A DNA stretch of 64,000 bases. It comes from an uncultured Shewanella sp. (GTDB lineage: Bacteria; Pseudomonadota; Gammaproteobacteria; Enterobacterales; Shewanellaceae). The notes beneath the pieces were generated by a model that was given only the letters and a program-made list of their open reading frames with translations, searched no databases and was not told the DNA's origin. The DNA is taken from NCBI RefSeq assembly GCF_947495455.1, contig NZ_CANLZC010000004.1, positions 28,189-92,188 of the forward strand. The letters are read 5' to 3'. Positions 1-9,409 of the stretch are shown here, in pieces; the stretch's first letter is position 1, and each line of letters begins with the position of its first letter. A program made the translations under genes and the position numbers.

Positions 1-49
1 TCATCACGCTTAAAAGTACATCAATTGAAATGGGGGGTATTTTTGCCAT
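1..49 (-). CDS. Partial phage gene downstream of the tail tube gene
   Basis: An ATG at 49 overlaps the stop codon of the tube gene (TAATG arrangement). The frame is open for 16 codons to the window edge, beginning MAKIPPISIDVL. The overlap suggests translational coupling in the late tail operon. Too little is visible to name it. Confidence 0.5.
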   Translation of the reverse strand, partial: MAKIPPISIDVLLSVM

Positions 50-501
50 TAGAGATCCCTGACTTCATCTTCAGTTAAATACGGAATGCCGTTTATTTTG
101 ACAAAATCAGAGCTGGTCACAAGCCCTTTTATGGTTGTGACATCTTCTTCGCCCCCTTCCGCCTTAAAGCTCAACACATCATCAAGCTGAGGTAATACGC
201 CAAAGGCCTCGACATTCTTTTTACCCGCATCCACTTCGGCTAGAAAACTAATATCGAACGGCTCTATGCCTTTCCAGCTCCCAGCCGACGCTGCTTGCTC
301 TTGCACTAACAAAAAATTTTCGTGATCTAGCTTTATGGTCACTTCAGCATCGACTGGACCATCAACAAAACCTTTAGTAATTCCGCGCACTTTTTTCGCT
401 TTACGACCATCGGTTATTTTTACGGACGCTTCGATAACATGAACCATTTTGTCACCGATGAAACAATCAAAATCTTTACCACCTAGCGCTTTTACTGTCA
501 T
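49..501 (-). CDS. Phage tail tube protein (DUF2597-like)
   Basis: This 150-residue protein resembles the DUF2597 family of HP1/K139-type phages, the inner tail tube subunit. Features seen are the N-terminal GKDFDCFIGDKMVHVIEAS region, a KKVRGITKGFVDGPVDAE strand pair, and a GIEPFDISFLAEVDAG stretch typical of the family. It lies 9 bp downstream of the sheath gene, the usual sheath-then-tube order. Family membership comes from remembered sequence pattern, not a search. Confidence 0.7.
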   Translation of the reverse strand: MTVKALGGKDFDCFIGDKMVHVIEASVKITDGRKAKKVRGITKGFVDGPVDAEVTIKLDHENFLLVQEQAASAGSWKGIEPFDISFLAEVDAGKKNVEAFGVLPQLDDVLSFKAEGGEEDVTTIKGLVTSSDFVKINGIPYLTEDEVRDL

Positions 502-510
502 GATTAACTC

Positions 511-1614
511 CTATTCGCTGCGGTCTAACATGATGCCAACCAATATTTCAGATGGACTATCGACGGGCTGTACTTTTAAAATGACACGCAGCTGGCGTTC
601 ATTCATAAAGGTTAAACTCACGGCATCATCTTTCGGTGGACGAATATCACCAGGAAATTTATCTGCACCAATATTGATAGGCTTTGACATATCACGCAGC
701 GGCTTACCCAGTACTCGCTTACCAAAGGCGATCCCCGATGGTGAATTATTCAAACGACGGTTTTTAATTTGGTGAATGGCTTTGATCCGCACTTCCCGCG
801 CAGCTTTATCGACAATACGGCCAATCTCAATGGTCTGAAAATCGCCGCCTTCGGCATCAAGCAATTGCACATCACCAAAGTAAGTGCCATCGAATCCAGG
901 ATAATATTGAGTACAACTAAAACGCTGTGCATCCAGTGCCGCTAATGTGGCATTAGTCAATGGCGCACCGTTTTTATCGAGGGGTGCAGGTGATAACGAC
1001 ATGGCCCCCGTTAATACACGCATGGGACTATCGGCTATAGTGACACTGCGTTTACATAAACGCCCTGCCACGGCGCCTAACTCGTCTCCGTGTATTTGAG
1101 GGATAAGCGCAACATTTACAGCCACAACACCATCACTAATCGGTGTCAATGAGGCATTATATTCAGACCATGTTTGAGTCAAACTATCAATGCCTGGCAC
1201 CGCAATGAGTAACCGTAAATAACGCGCATGCTTTGATAGCATTTCGAGTGCTGCCCCTTGGTAGGCTTCCACCTCTGCTTTACCCGTCACAGGTAAGCAA
1301 ATGGCTATCATTTCAGGATAAATATTCTCATCCATAGCCTTGTTAATGGCATCAAACACATTATCACTTTCATTAATGGCCAGTGCATAACCCGAAACAA
1401 GATCGTCGCCATTGCGCACCCATGCTTTAAGCTGAGTTTTTAGATCGGAGTCAGCTTCACCGAATTGTGCATCAAAATCAGACTGCGCATTAATAGGCTC
1501 AATTTGCTCACTGACTGTGGCTGCAACACCAACAAACAACATGGTGCGCTCAACCTCTTTTGTTGCGCCGCTGCCCGTATTGAGCGCGGCGACACTAACC
1601 TTACCTTGTGCCAT
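511..1614 (-). CDS. Phage contractile tail sheath protein (DUF2586-like)
   Basis: At 367 residues it matches the size of the DUF2586 sheath family of HP1/K139-type phages, which forms the contractile sheath around the tube. The N-terminus MAQGKVSVAALNTGSGATKE and the C-terminal SFMNERQLRVILKVQPVDS are family-like. It is directly upstream of the tube gene. Its presence means the particle is a myovirus. Confidence 0.75.
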   Translation of the reverse strand: MAQGKVSVAALNTGSGATKEVERTMLFVGVAATVSEQIEPINAQSDFDAQFGEADSDLKTQLKAWVRNGDDLVSGYALAINESDNVFDAINKAMDENIYPEMIAICLPVTGKAEVEAYQGAALEMLSKHARYLRLLIAVPGIDSLTQTWSEYNASLTPISDGVVAVNVALIPQIHGDELGAVAGRLCKRSVTIADSPMRVLTGAMSLSPAPLDKNGAPLTNATLAALDAQRFSCTQYYPGFDGTYFGDVQLLDAEGGDFQTIEIGRIVDKAAREVRIKAIHQIKNRRLNNSPSGIAFGKRVLGKPLRDMSKPINIGADKFPGDIRPPKDDAVSLTFMNERQLRVILKVQPVDSPSEILVGIMLDRSE

Positions 1615-1628
1615 GATGTCCCCTTTTA

Positions 1629-2255
1629 TTAATGGCGTGTCGCCTGATCAAACATGTAATTCTTTAACTGCTTATATTCATTTTGGTTTTGACCTAAAAA
1701 TGAACGGGCGGGTAACTGAATATCCCATTGCTGCGGCCCCTTCTCTTGCTCTCTTAATATTCGCAAGATCAAGCCTGCTTGGCCTAATGTTAGATTTTCT
1801 TTAATCCACTTTAAGCTGGGCGTTATCCAGCCTTTACCAGGCTTACTTCGAATTTTATAGCCTTCTTTTATCAATGCCTTAGCCTGTTTCTGAGTTGCTG
1901 GCCCTTGATAATTTGGTTGGCCTTTCGGCGGTGTTTGCGTTAGCTTTTCACCATCTTGATGGGCTCTCGCCACCTTAGCGATTCTTGAACTGGCAAAGGT
2001 AACATCGGCTTGGTTCTCATTGGTATGAACTTGCAAATGCTTGCCCAGCTTTTTCAGCATTCTGTCTTTACGGCCATTGCTACGCTCTTCCCATGCTTGA
2101 CCATATAGCCCTTTTTGCGCTTTTAATCTGTCTCTACTGTCACGGCGCACCTTACGACCAGCTCCCCGTAAAATTTGACGGCGTTTTCTCCCTGGTAATG
2201 TGAGTAAGTTAAGCGTCTTTACTGACTCAGTATTAATGTCGATGTTAAGCATCAA
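1629..2255 (-). CDS. Phage virion morphogenesis / tail completion protein (GpS-like)
   Basis: This basic 208-residue protein carries the pattern of the phage virion morphogenesis family (P2 GpS): an RKRRQILRGAGRKVRRDSRDR helix followed by GLYGQAWEERSNGRKDRMLKKLG. GpS acts with GpR in finishing the tail so it can join the head. Its ATG overlaps the stop of the GpR-like gene by 4 bp (ATGA), as expected in this operon. Confidence 0.75.
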   Translation of the reverse strand: MMLNIDINTESVKTLNLLTLPGRKRRQILRGAGRKVRRDSRDRLKAQKGLYGQAWEERSNGRKDRMLKKLGKHLQVHTNENQADVTFASSRIAKVARAHQDGEKLTQTPPKGQPNYQGPATQKQAKALIKEGYKIRSKPGKGWITPSLKWIKENLTLGQAGLILRILREQEKGPQQWDIQLPARSFLGQNQNEYKQLKNYMFDQATRH

Positions 2256-2737
2256 CTATCCCCCTTAACCTGAGTTTCTAAAACTTGAGACTCTAATAAA
2301 AACGCTTCAGCAATCCACATTGATTGTTCACCAAAGTCATAATGTTTATCACCGAACAAAAAAGGCCCATCCGTTTGCTCAATCAACTCAATATCTTCTT
2401 GAAAATTTTCGATAGTAATTTCAATATCACTCGTATTGTCATCATTTAGGTCAGCACTAAACCCAATAATTTCAGCGTCGTATTTACCCGCATTTTGTTG
2501 CAGCCAAAAACTGATATAAGTACAAATAAGTGCCGCAGGCGCCGCGCAGGGATTAATGCTTATCACTCCCGCATAGGTAAAGCGTGCAGCCAGTAAACCT
2601 GTGCCATTAATGCGCTTACTGGCTGGCTTAATAGCCCCGCCTTCAATCCATGAGTCAAATTGATTGGCATGAGCTAACTTATGGCCTTTGTAATTCGCAT
2701 CAATTAAATAACGAGTTAACTCAGTTAATTTGCTCAT
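2252..2737 (-). CDS. Phage tail completion protein (GpR-like)
   Basis: This 161-residue protein sits between the GpL-like and GpS-like genes with ATGA overlaps at both ends, the position of P2 gene R. It has a leading MSKLTELTRYLI helix and an acidic middle (FSADLNDDNTSDIEITIENF) that fits the GpR family, in which the protein works at the head-proximal end of the tail. The call rests on position plus weak sequence pattern. Confidence 0.65.
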   Translation of the reverse strand: MSKLTELTRYLIDANYKGHKLAHANQFDSWIEGGAIKPASKRINGTGLLAARFTYAGVISINPCAAPAALICTYISFWLQQNAGKYDAEIIGFSADLNDDNTSDIEITIENFQEDIELIEQTDGPFLFGDKHYDFGEQSMWIAEAFLLESQVLETQVKGDS

Positions 2738-3180
2738 AGTAACGACACCGATAGATAACCAGATTCGGCCATTAAATATTGCATCGCGCTTTTACATTCG
2801 ATACGCCAAAATTGCTCGTTATCAACCGCTTGTACTTGCTGCGCCGCCCCTTTGTCCCTATGACTTTCACCTAATCGGCTAACTAATAATGTGGCTTTAG
2901 CTAGGCTATACACGGCTTTTTTATAAAATAGCGATAGAGTTTCACCATAGGGCAAGTCTTTTAATCTGCTCACACTGTGCCAGTGCAACTCGGCGAACGC
3001 GCTTAACTCACGATTAATTTGGTGCATGGCTAATGTCAGTTGATTAATCGATGCCTGCTGATATTCAGGTGATACACCATAATCACTGATTAACTCCGCC
3101 GTTGAGAGATCAGGATAAAAGCCATTATTAGTAATGCTGTTATCTTCTACCTCTACCTTGGGCATACCTGATAAATCCAT
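2734..3180 (-). CDS. Phage head completion protein (GpL-like)
   Basis: GpL stabilises the DNA-filled capsid and prepares the portal vertex for tail joining. The 148-residue product from the ATG at 3180 begins MDLSGMPKVEVEDN and contains the typical FYPDLSTAELISDYGVSPE segment and a C-terminal YRTxE-like stretch (FWRIECKSAMQYLMAESGYL). An upstream GTG at 3225 would add 15 residues but reads oddly and lacks a clear ribosome site. It sits between genes M and R as in P2. Confidence 0.7.
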   Translation of the reverse strand: MDLSGMPKVEVEDNSITNNGFYPDLSTAELISDYGVSPEYQQASINQLTLAMHQINRELSAFAELHWHSVSRLKDLPYGETLSLFYKKAVYSLAKATLLVSRLGESHRDKGAAQQVQAVDNEQFWRIECKSAMQYLMAESGYLSVSLL

Positions 3181-3291
3181 TATTTCTGTCCCAATGCAAT
3201 TAACGTTAAAGGGGGTGGGCGCCACTCAGTTAACAGACCTTTGTCTATATGCAAAGCACTGTTACTGAGTTGCCCACGGCGCTGGAGACGG

Positions 3292-4062
3292 TTAAATATT
3301 GATTTCTACACCAATGTGTTTAGCGAGCTCTCTGGCCGTCTTTTTCACGCCTGCACCGTCATTTAACAATGTCGCATGCTGGTAGTGATTCAGTGCGCGG
3401 CCATAATTATGTTGCTGCTGCTCTAACTTTCCAGCCACCGCAAATAACTTACCTGACACAATGGGATTTAATGACCAAGCTTGCTCATTAAAAAAGCGCG
3501 TTAATGTGGAAACATGCTCAGTAATATTGAATAAATCTTCTGGCGATATTTCATCTGTCTTCGAAAGCTTATCGACCGCAACATCATAAATTTGGTCAAT
3601 AACAAACTCACCCCAATGGGTTGTTTTAAAACGAGTGGGTAACTTTTGCCCCTGTGAAATCAGCAAAGGTAAAAACGTAAAGGCTTCTGTATAGCGCTGT
3701 AAATCAATCAACCAGATAAACACCCAAGCTAGAATAATGTTGGGATGATTGGCACCACTTTGCAGATAATGTTCACAATACGCTAAATACCCGTTTTGCT
3801 TGATGGCATCACGTTTATACTCGGCTTTATCTTCCAACGTATTAAAGGTTTTTAGCTGGGCTAAATCCGCATCAATCGCAGCCTTCATTATTTCAAATTG
3901 AGCTTGCTCCACACCGATAGGTTGCTCTGTTCTGTTTGATGCAACATTATCTTTTTCAGAAAGTAAATTAACGAATTTAACACCACTGCTTGCGTTAGCT
4001 TCTAATGATTGCTTTTGTAAACGAGCCGCTTTTGCCGCTTGGGCTTTTTTAACTAAACTCAT
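3292..4062 (-). CDS. Terminase small (endonuclease) subunit, GpM-like
   Basis: This 256-residue protein matches the P2 GpM terminase family, which cuts cos DNA together with GpP. The N-terminus is a basic helix (VKKAQAAKAARLQK). The centre has a WVFIWLIDLQRYTEAFTFL helix, and the C-terminus a tetratricopeptide-like YGRALNHYQHATLLND segment common in the family. It lies between capsid and head completion genes, 9 bp after the capsid gene. Confidence 0.75.
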   Translation of the reverse strand: MSLVKKAQAAKAARLQKQSLEANASSGVKFVNLLSEKDNVASNRTEQPIGVEQAQFEIMKAAIDADLAQLKTFNTLEDKAEYKRDAIKQNGYLAYCEHYLQSGANHPNIILAWVFIWLIDLQRYTEAFTFLPLLISQGQKLPTRFKTTHWGEFVIDQIYDVAVDKLSKTDEISPEDLFNITEHVSTLTRFFNEQAWSLNPIVSGKLFAVAGKLEQQQHNYGRALNHYQHATLLNDGAGVKKTARELAKHIGVEINI

Positions 4063-4071
4063 TTGATTTCC

Positions 4072-5106
4072 TTATTCCCAAGAATCGGCTTTAGCGTTGT
4101 ATAGCTGCACACTATTGGATTCAATAAATTGAATTTTTTCGAGGTCTTCAACGTAATAACAATCATTGCGTGACTGATAATCTTCGACCCGCTTTTTCTT
4201 AGTATTGTTTTCAGTGCTAATGCGAGTCGAACCACTTTGAATGTAATGACTGAGATTATCGAATGAGGTCACCATGATGCCTCGCGGCGGAAAGAAGGAC
4301 ACTTGATAAGCTTTTAAGCTGCCGTATGTTCCGATGACTTGCTCAATTTCAATCTTGGTTTTTTCAGTCGGCTTTTCAGCTTGTGCGGCATAAAGCTTGC
4401 TTTTATCATCAGCAAGTAAATCGCTACCAACGATGGCCACTAAGCCAATTCGCTTTTCTAGCGGTATGCCTTGAACAAGATCATGCACAGCTTGATCTAA
4501 ATTTTGGTAATCAGCATCAGCATGTACGCCAATTTTTACACTGCCACCATTGCTAATCGCGTTTTCTGGTGCATCGCGGCGCACCAGTTCAAACCAACCG
4601 ATATTGACATCTTGTAACATAGGATTGGTGCTTTTATTGGTTTTATTGGCAGCCGAGGTACCATGAAAACCAATTTTAATAATATCCAGCGCAATAGCTT
4701 GCTTAACATGATTTCGATAGCGAGTGTGAAAATCGGGGAATTTTGCCCATTGATCCATTTTGACCCACGCCATATGCACATCACACTCAACGGGATAGCA
4801 ACGGTATTCACGATTATCTAATGCTGAAACATCCGTTGTTTGTCGCTCAGCATTGTCATCTGTTTCAACACCAGCTCGACCAGTCACGCCGCCATCAACC
4901 CTCATGATCACCGATGCACCGACAAGATCATCAACAAGCGCGGTGTTAATTCTTGTTAAAAACTCGGCGCTTTCATAAACAGCATCATACAATTTTTGTT
5001 CCGTCGAGGGTTCAACATTGAATTGCTCACTCACACTTTTCACACCATAACTTGCTGCTAACGCTATGGTGATCTTATTAAATTTTTCTGCCGTTTTTGT
5101 TTTCAT
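4072..5106 (-). CDS. Major capsid protein, GpN-like (HK97 fold family)
   Basis: At 344 residues it fits the P2 GpN major capsid family. Recognisable stretches are the N-terminal KFNKITIALAASYGV, a central DQWAKFPDFHTRYRNHV, KIGFHGTSAA, and near the C-terminus PRGIMVTSFDNLSHYIQSGS. GpN forms the icosahedral shell on a GpO scaffold; the scaffold gene is directly upstream and the small terminase directly downstream, which supports the call. Confidence 0.85.
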   Translation of the reverse strand: MKTKTAEKFNKITIALAASYGVKSVSEQFNVEPSTEQKLYDAVYESAEFLTRINTALVDDLVGASVIMRVDGGVTGRAGVETDDNAERQTTDVSALDNREYRCYPVECDVHMAWVKMDQWAKFPDFHTRYRNHVKQAIALDIIKIGFHGTSAANKTNKSTNPMLQDVNIGWFELVRRDAPENAISNGGSVKIGVHADADYQNLDQAVHDLVQGIPLEKRIGLVAIVGSDLLADDKSKLYAAQAEKPTEKTKIEIEQVIGTYGSLKAYQVSFFPPRGIMVTSFDNLSHYIQSGSTRISTENNTKKKRVEDYQSRNDCYYVEDLEKIQFIESNSVQLYNAKADSWE

Positions 5107-5168
5107 CTTTATCCCGTTATTCTGTTAATGCCTATACCTACACACTCGACCAAATATTCAAGATGGAA

Positions 5169-6068
5169 TTAAAGCAAATCACCTAATTCAGCTTCATCAC
5201 CTAAGTGCTCTTCTTCACCGGGCGTAGTACTAAACTTGGGGGTTTTTAACGCTTTTTGTAATTGCGTGCTTAATGCAATAACTGAGCTATTAATTTTATC
5301 GAATGCGGCTTGCTGTTCTTTTGAGAAAATCGCGGTTTCAGGTGGCGTGGAGTCATCGTCTTCGCCTTTGTCATCTGCACCACCCTCTGTACCACTGGCT
5401 TTAAGTGCGGTTAGAGCCTGAGTATTTGCTGTTATCGCATCATTCATTTTTTGCAGCGGTTCGCTCAATGCTTCAGTTAATGCACTGGCAAAGTCTTCTT
5501 TTTTCATTTCTGTTTCTTCCTTTTTGAAATTAAACAGCCCTTTAAATAGGCTTCTTTTAGGTGACGGCTCTTGGCTTTGCTCTTGAGTTAACTCAACTTT
5601 AAATGACTCAATACATGGAGAGGTTTTATTAAATTTCGCGCGTTGGGTGTAAGTACTGGCGGGATAATCGGTGACCGCTAAACCTGTTAAATAAGTGGTG
5701 CCTGATTCGATAAAGTCGCGGTCAATTTCAATACTAAAATACACGGCTTGATCAGCTTGGTTTAACGTAACAAAAGACGCATTAGGTGCAAGCACGGCAT
5801 ATAAGACTTTCACGCCTTCATCATTAACACCTTGGCTGACTTCAAGCACATCACCTAACATGCCACCGTTTAATTCAACGTTATAAAGAAACTTCGCTCC
5901 CCAACCTGACCACTCCCCTTCATGATCAATATTGATACGTGCGCCGTATTTTTTGTAATTGTAGGTTTCGACAATATCATCAATATCTTTGTCAGTAATT
6001 TCGCGGCCATCGACTGTCATTCCGACTGCGGCAATGGCTAGTGGTATTGTGCGTAATTGTCCTGGCAT
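5169..6068 (-). CDS. Capsid scaffolding protein with protease domain, GpO-like
   Basis: This 299-residue protein has the two-part layout of P2 GpO: an N-terminal serine protease domain and a C-terminal helical scaffold. The protease triad known for GpO (Asp, His, Ser) is matched by D20 in MTVDGRE, H49 in INIDHEG and S112 in YFSIEI. Residues about 190-270 are acidic and low in complexity, with helical ends that fit the scaffold role. It is the first gene of the leftward late operon; the 211-bp gap to the divergent terminase gene should hold the two late promoters. Confidence 0.85.
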   Translation of the reverse strand: MPGQLRTIPLAIAAVGMTVDGREITDKDIDDIVETYNYKKYGARINIDHEGEWSGWGAKFLYNVELNGGMLGDVLEVSQGVNDEGVKVLYAVLAPNASFVTLNQADQAVYFSIEIDRDFIESGTTYLTGLAVTDYPASTYTQRAKFNKTSPCIESFKVELTQEQSQEPSPKRSLFKGLFNFKKEETEMKKEDFASALTEALSEPLQKMNDAITANTQALTALKASGTEGGADDKGEDDDSTPPETAIFSKEQQAAFDKINSSVIALSTQLQKALKTPKFSTTPGEEEHLGDEAELGDLL

Positions 6069-6279
6069 AGAGTTTGTTCCTAAACGTGTTGCATGCTAAT
6101 TTTAAAGATGTCTTCACCTTGTTAGATTTCTAGTTTGCACCCGTTTTTTCATCTCTTCCAACTGTTTAACTTTTTGAAATTCCTATTTTTACCTTTTAGG
6201 AATAGACAGGATGAGCACATAAAGAATTCACGCTTTTAGCCCTATAAACTGCCAGTATTGACTCAATCATTGGCAGCCT

Positions 6280-8043
6280 ATGAAGCTCAGATACAGCCCT
6301 GAAATTGTAAAAACCGCACGGCAACATTATGTGTATGGCGGACTGACATTTGATGAAATCGCCGCATTAGATGACATGCCCTGTGCGCGGACATTAAGAC
6401 GCTGGGCCATTGATGAAAACTGGACAGAGCTATGCCCAGTCATTGATGTAGAAACCTCTTATAGCCGACGTCTTTGCTTATTAGTAGAAAAAGACAATAA
6501 AAGTGATGCTGACTATAAAGAGATAAACTTTTTAACAAAGCAATTAGCAACGCTCACTCAAGCAAAACAAGCTCCAGTCAAAACTCGACAAGATAAACAC
6601 AAGGAACAAGGCGAGAATCAGCCAGCTAAAAAGCGTAAGAAACGTGTTAAAAATGATTGCAGTAAAATAACCAAAGACATGTTGGATGAGCTTAAAAATA
6701 GCCTACTTTATCCACATCAATTGTTTTGGTTTGATAATCAGAATCACCGCACCCGTTTTATATTAAAGCCTCGTCAAATTGGTGCGACTTTCTATTTTGC
6801 CTTTGAAGCATTTTATGATGCGGTAGTAAACGGTAAGAATAAAATCTTTATTTCAGCCTCACGAGATCAGGCTGAGATTTTTAAAGCTAATATTATTTCC
6901 CTTTGTAAAGAGCACTTTGATATTGATTTATCAGGCTCACCTTTGGTACTTAGCCTACCGAACGGTAAAAGTGCCAGTTTATATTTTAAATCCACCAATG
7001 CTCGAACCGCACAATCAGCATCAGGCGACTTATATGTCGATGAGGTTTTTTGGATCCCTAAATTTAAAGAGCTACGCGGCTTAGCCCAAGCCATGGCAAC
7101 CCATGCAGAATATAAAGTCACTTACTTTTCTACACCATCGGTAAAAAGCCACGAAGCTTATGACTATTGGTCTGGCAAGTGGTTTAAAAAGACCATGGCC
7201 TGTAACGACCCTAATTTTGAAATTGATGTTGAACATAAAACATTAAAAAATGGCTTGCTGTGTGACGATGGAATATGGCGACAGTTGTTAACCGTTGTCG
7301 ATGTGGTCAAATCAGGCTTTGATAAAATTAACATTGAGCTGCTTAAAAATGAATACTCCAGGGATGAATATAACAATTTATTCATGGGTAAATTCATTGA
7401 TGATGCCCATTCCGCCTTTAACTTAAAAGCCTTATTAGCCTGTGTTGGTGATAAAGAAAAGTGGAAAGATTTTAACCCCGAATGGGAACGCCCGTTTGCC
7501 ATGAACCCTGTGCTGATAGGCTTTGATCCTGCTCGCACAATCGATAAAGCCACCGTTGTTGTACTGAGTTGCCCACTTAAAAATACCGATAAATTTAGAT
7601 TATTAGAAACCTTAGATTTAACCGGTAACGATTTTGAAGCCATGGCAGAGTCCATAAAAGCGCTCACATTTAAATACAATGTGCAGCATATTGGCGTTGA
7701 TACCACGGGGATCGGCTATGGCGTGTTTGAATTAATTCAAAAATTCTACCCTATGGCTATGCCACTTCATTACAACCCTATGGTTAAAAATAAGCTCGTT
7801 ATTAAAGCCGTGAACGTGATTAATAATAAACGCTTTGAATTTGATGAAAACGCACCAACAGTCGCAGCTAGTTTTCTAAATATTAGAAAAAAAGTTGTTG
7901 GCGATCAGATTAGTTATGCCACCAACCGCACCGCATCCACAGGCCATGCCGATATTGCATGGGCCATTATGCACGCCATGATTTATGAGCCTTTGTCTGG
8001 CGATAGCATGAGTTCACAAACAAGTATAGGAATTGCCGCTTAA
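6280..8043 (+). CDS. Terminase large (ATPase) subunit, GpP-like
   Basis: This 587-residue protein packages phage DNA. It has an N-terminal helix-turn-helix-like region (GLTFDEIAALDDMPCARTLR), a basic linker at about 100-125, and the atypical Walker A of P2 terminases (LKPRQIGATFYFAFE, about residue 163). DLYVDEVFWI is a Walker B-like acidic motif, and a C-terminal RNase H-like nuclease domain opens with LIGFDPARTIDKATVVVL. The stop overlaps the portal ATG (TAATG). No good ribosome site is visible before the ATG. Confidence 0.9.
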   Translation: MKLRYSPEIVKTARQHYVYGGLTFDEIAALDDMPCARTLRRWAIDENWTELCPVIDVETSYSRRLCLLVEKDNKSDADYKEINFLTKQLATLTQAKQAPVKTRQDKHKEQGENQPAKKRKKRVKNDCSKITKDMLDELKNSLLYPHQLFWFDNQNHRTRFILKPRQIGATFYFAFEAFYDAVVNGKNKIFISASRDQAEIFKANIISLCKEHFDIDLSGSPLVLSLPNGKSASLYFKSTNARTAQSASGDLYVDEVFWIPKFKELRGLAQAMATHAEYKVTYFSTPSVKSHEAYDYWSGKWFKKTMACNDPNFEIDVEHKTLKNGLLCDDGIWRQLLTVVDVVKSGFDKINIELLKNEYSRDEYNNLFMGKFIDDAHSAFNLKALLACVGDKEKWKDFNPEWERPFAMNPVLIGFDPARTIDKATVVVLSCPLKNTDKFRLLETLDLTGNDFEAMAESIKALTFKYNVQHIGVDTTGIGYGVFELIQKFYPMAMPLHYNPMVKNKLVIKAVNVINNKRFEFDENAPTVAASFLNIRKKVVGDQISYATNRTASTGHADIAWAIMHAMIYEPLSGDSMSSQTSIGIAA

Positions 8044-9086
8044 TGACTCCAAGAATGACCGTTCGCGCGGGTGATACCCCAAATTACCGAAACAGTATGA
8101 TTGATTTTGCTTTAGGTGATCCTGAGCCTTGCTTAGATAATCGAATGACCGAATATGTGGGCATTTGGGCTGATATGGATGGCATTTATGAACCACCCAT
8201 CAGTTTAAATGGTTTAATCAATTTACTCAGTGTGAATGCTCAACACGGGCCCATTTTATATTTTAAAGCCAACATGATTGCCAAGTGGTTTAAGCCTAAC
8301 TCACTGCTTAACTATCGTGCATTTAAACGTGTTGCATTTGATTTTGCTTGGTCAGCAAATGCATATTTGCAAGTGATCACCAATCCATTTAATCAAGTCA
8401 TTCAATTAAAGCACTTACCCGCCGTCACCATGCGTTATACAACACAATCAGGGGTGTATGCACAACTTCAAAAAAATGGTAACAAAGTGTTTTTTAATCC
8501 AGGTGAAATTATTCATATAAAAGAATATCACCCCAAGCAAGGTATATATGGGGTTCCACAGTATTACGGTGGTATTCAATCTGCTTTATTAAATGAAGAC
8601 GCAACACTATTTCGCCGACGCTATTTTAAAAATGGCTCACATATGGGATTTGTGTTTTCAATGGCAGATCCTTTTATTACCCACGATGATGAAAAAAAAC
8701 TGAGAGATGCAATATTACAAAGCCGCGGCGTGGGTAACTTTAGATCACTCTTTTTAAATAATCGCTCCCCAAAGGGAGATGCCGAAAAGACCGTAAAAAT
8801 CACCCCCGTAGGTGATATCGCCACCAAAGATGAATTTGAGCGTATTAAAAAAATCACCACAAATGACATGCTTTCCATGCATCGTGCTCAAGAAGCATTA
8901 TCGGGACAATCATCAGGTGACAGCCCAGGCTTTGGTGATTTAGATAAAATCACTCGAGCCTATTATAACAATGAAGTCGTTCCGCTTCAGAACGACATGC
9001 GCACCATCAATGACTACCTACCAAGACAACAACACATTGAATTTTTTGAGCCTGAATATTCAGACTTCAACAAGGAAAACGCATGA
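8043..9086 (+). CDS. Phage portal protein, GpQ-like (PBSX family)
   Basis: This 347-residue product matches the PBSX/P2 GpQ portal family, the ring at the capsid vertex through which DNA enters. Landmarks are YEPPISLNGL, GNKVFFNPGEIIHIKEYHPKQGIYG, YYGGIQSALLNEDATLFRRRYF and SLFLNNRSPKGD, with a C-terminal QHIEFFEPEYSD. It is coupled to the terminase gene upstream and to a small membrane protein gene downstream by overlapping stop/start codons. Confidence 0.9.
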   Translation: MTPRMTVRAGDTPNYRNSMIDFALGDPEPCLDNRMTEYVGIWADMDGIYEPPISLNGLINLLSVNAQHGPILYFKANMIAKWFKPNSLLNYRAFKRVAFDFAWSANAYLQVITNPFNQVIQLKHLPAVTMRYTTQSGVYAQLQKNGNKVFFNPGEIIHIKEYHPKQGIYGVPQYYGGIQSALLNEDATLFRRRYFKNGSHMGFVFSMADPFITHDDEKKLRDAILQSRGVGNFRSLFLNNRSPKGDAEKTVKITPVGDIATKDEFERIKKITTNDMLSMHRAQEALSGQSSGDSPGFGDLDKITRAYYNNEVVPLQNDMRTINDYLPRQQHIEFFEPEYSDFNKENA

Positions 9087-9409
9087 ACTGGGGCGAATTT
9101 ATTGAGTTAATAGAACGTTGGTCTCAACTTTGTGGTGTGGCCACCTTAGCCGCTGCGGTACAAATGTATATCAGCAAAAGAAAATTTACATTTACACATT
9201 ATTTTATGTCAGTACTTATGGCCATCTTTGCAGCTTACCTTGCCGATAGTTTTTGCACTTACTTAATGTTAGCCGACAGCTTGAAAACAGGTGTTATAGG
9301 CGTATCTGCTTACTGTGCCCCACACATGATGGACGGCCTTGATACTTTTGGTAAGTACATTGCTAAACACCCATCTAAACTCATTTCTCTATTTTTCAGG
9401 GGAAAATAA
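9083..9409 (+). CDS. Small membrane protein, possible phage holin
   Basis: This 108-residue protein has hydrophobic segments at about 14-28 and 40-65 and a basic C-terminal tail. Small size, membrane segments and an ATGA overlap with the portal gene suggest a phage holin (LydA-like) or a similar lysis-timing protein. No endolysin lies beside it, so the function is inferred from size, topology and location only. Confidence 0.5.
   Translation: MNWGEFIELIERWSQLCGVATLAAAVQMYISKRKFTFTHYFMSVLMAIFAAYLADSFCTYLMLADSLKTGVIGVSAYCAPHMMDGLDTFGKYIAKHPSKLISLFFRGK

Noticed and set aside
6069..6279. Ogr-binding sites (TGT-N12-ACA type) between the scaffold and terminase genes
   Set aside because: The late promoters must be here, but I could not find a convincing P2-type site; the binding motif of this Ogr may differ.
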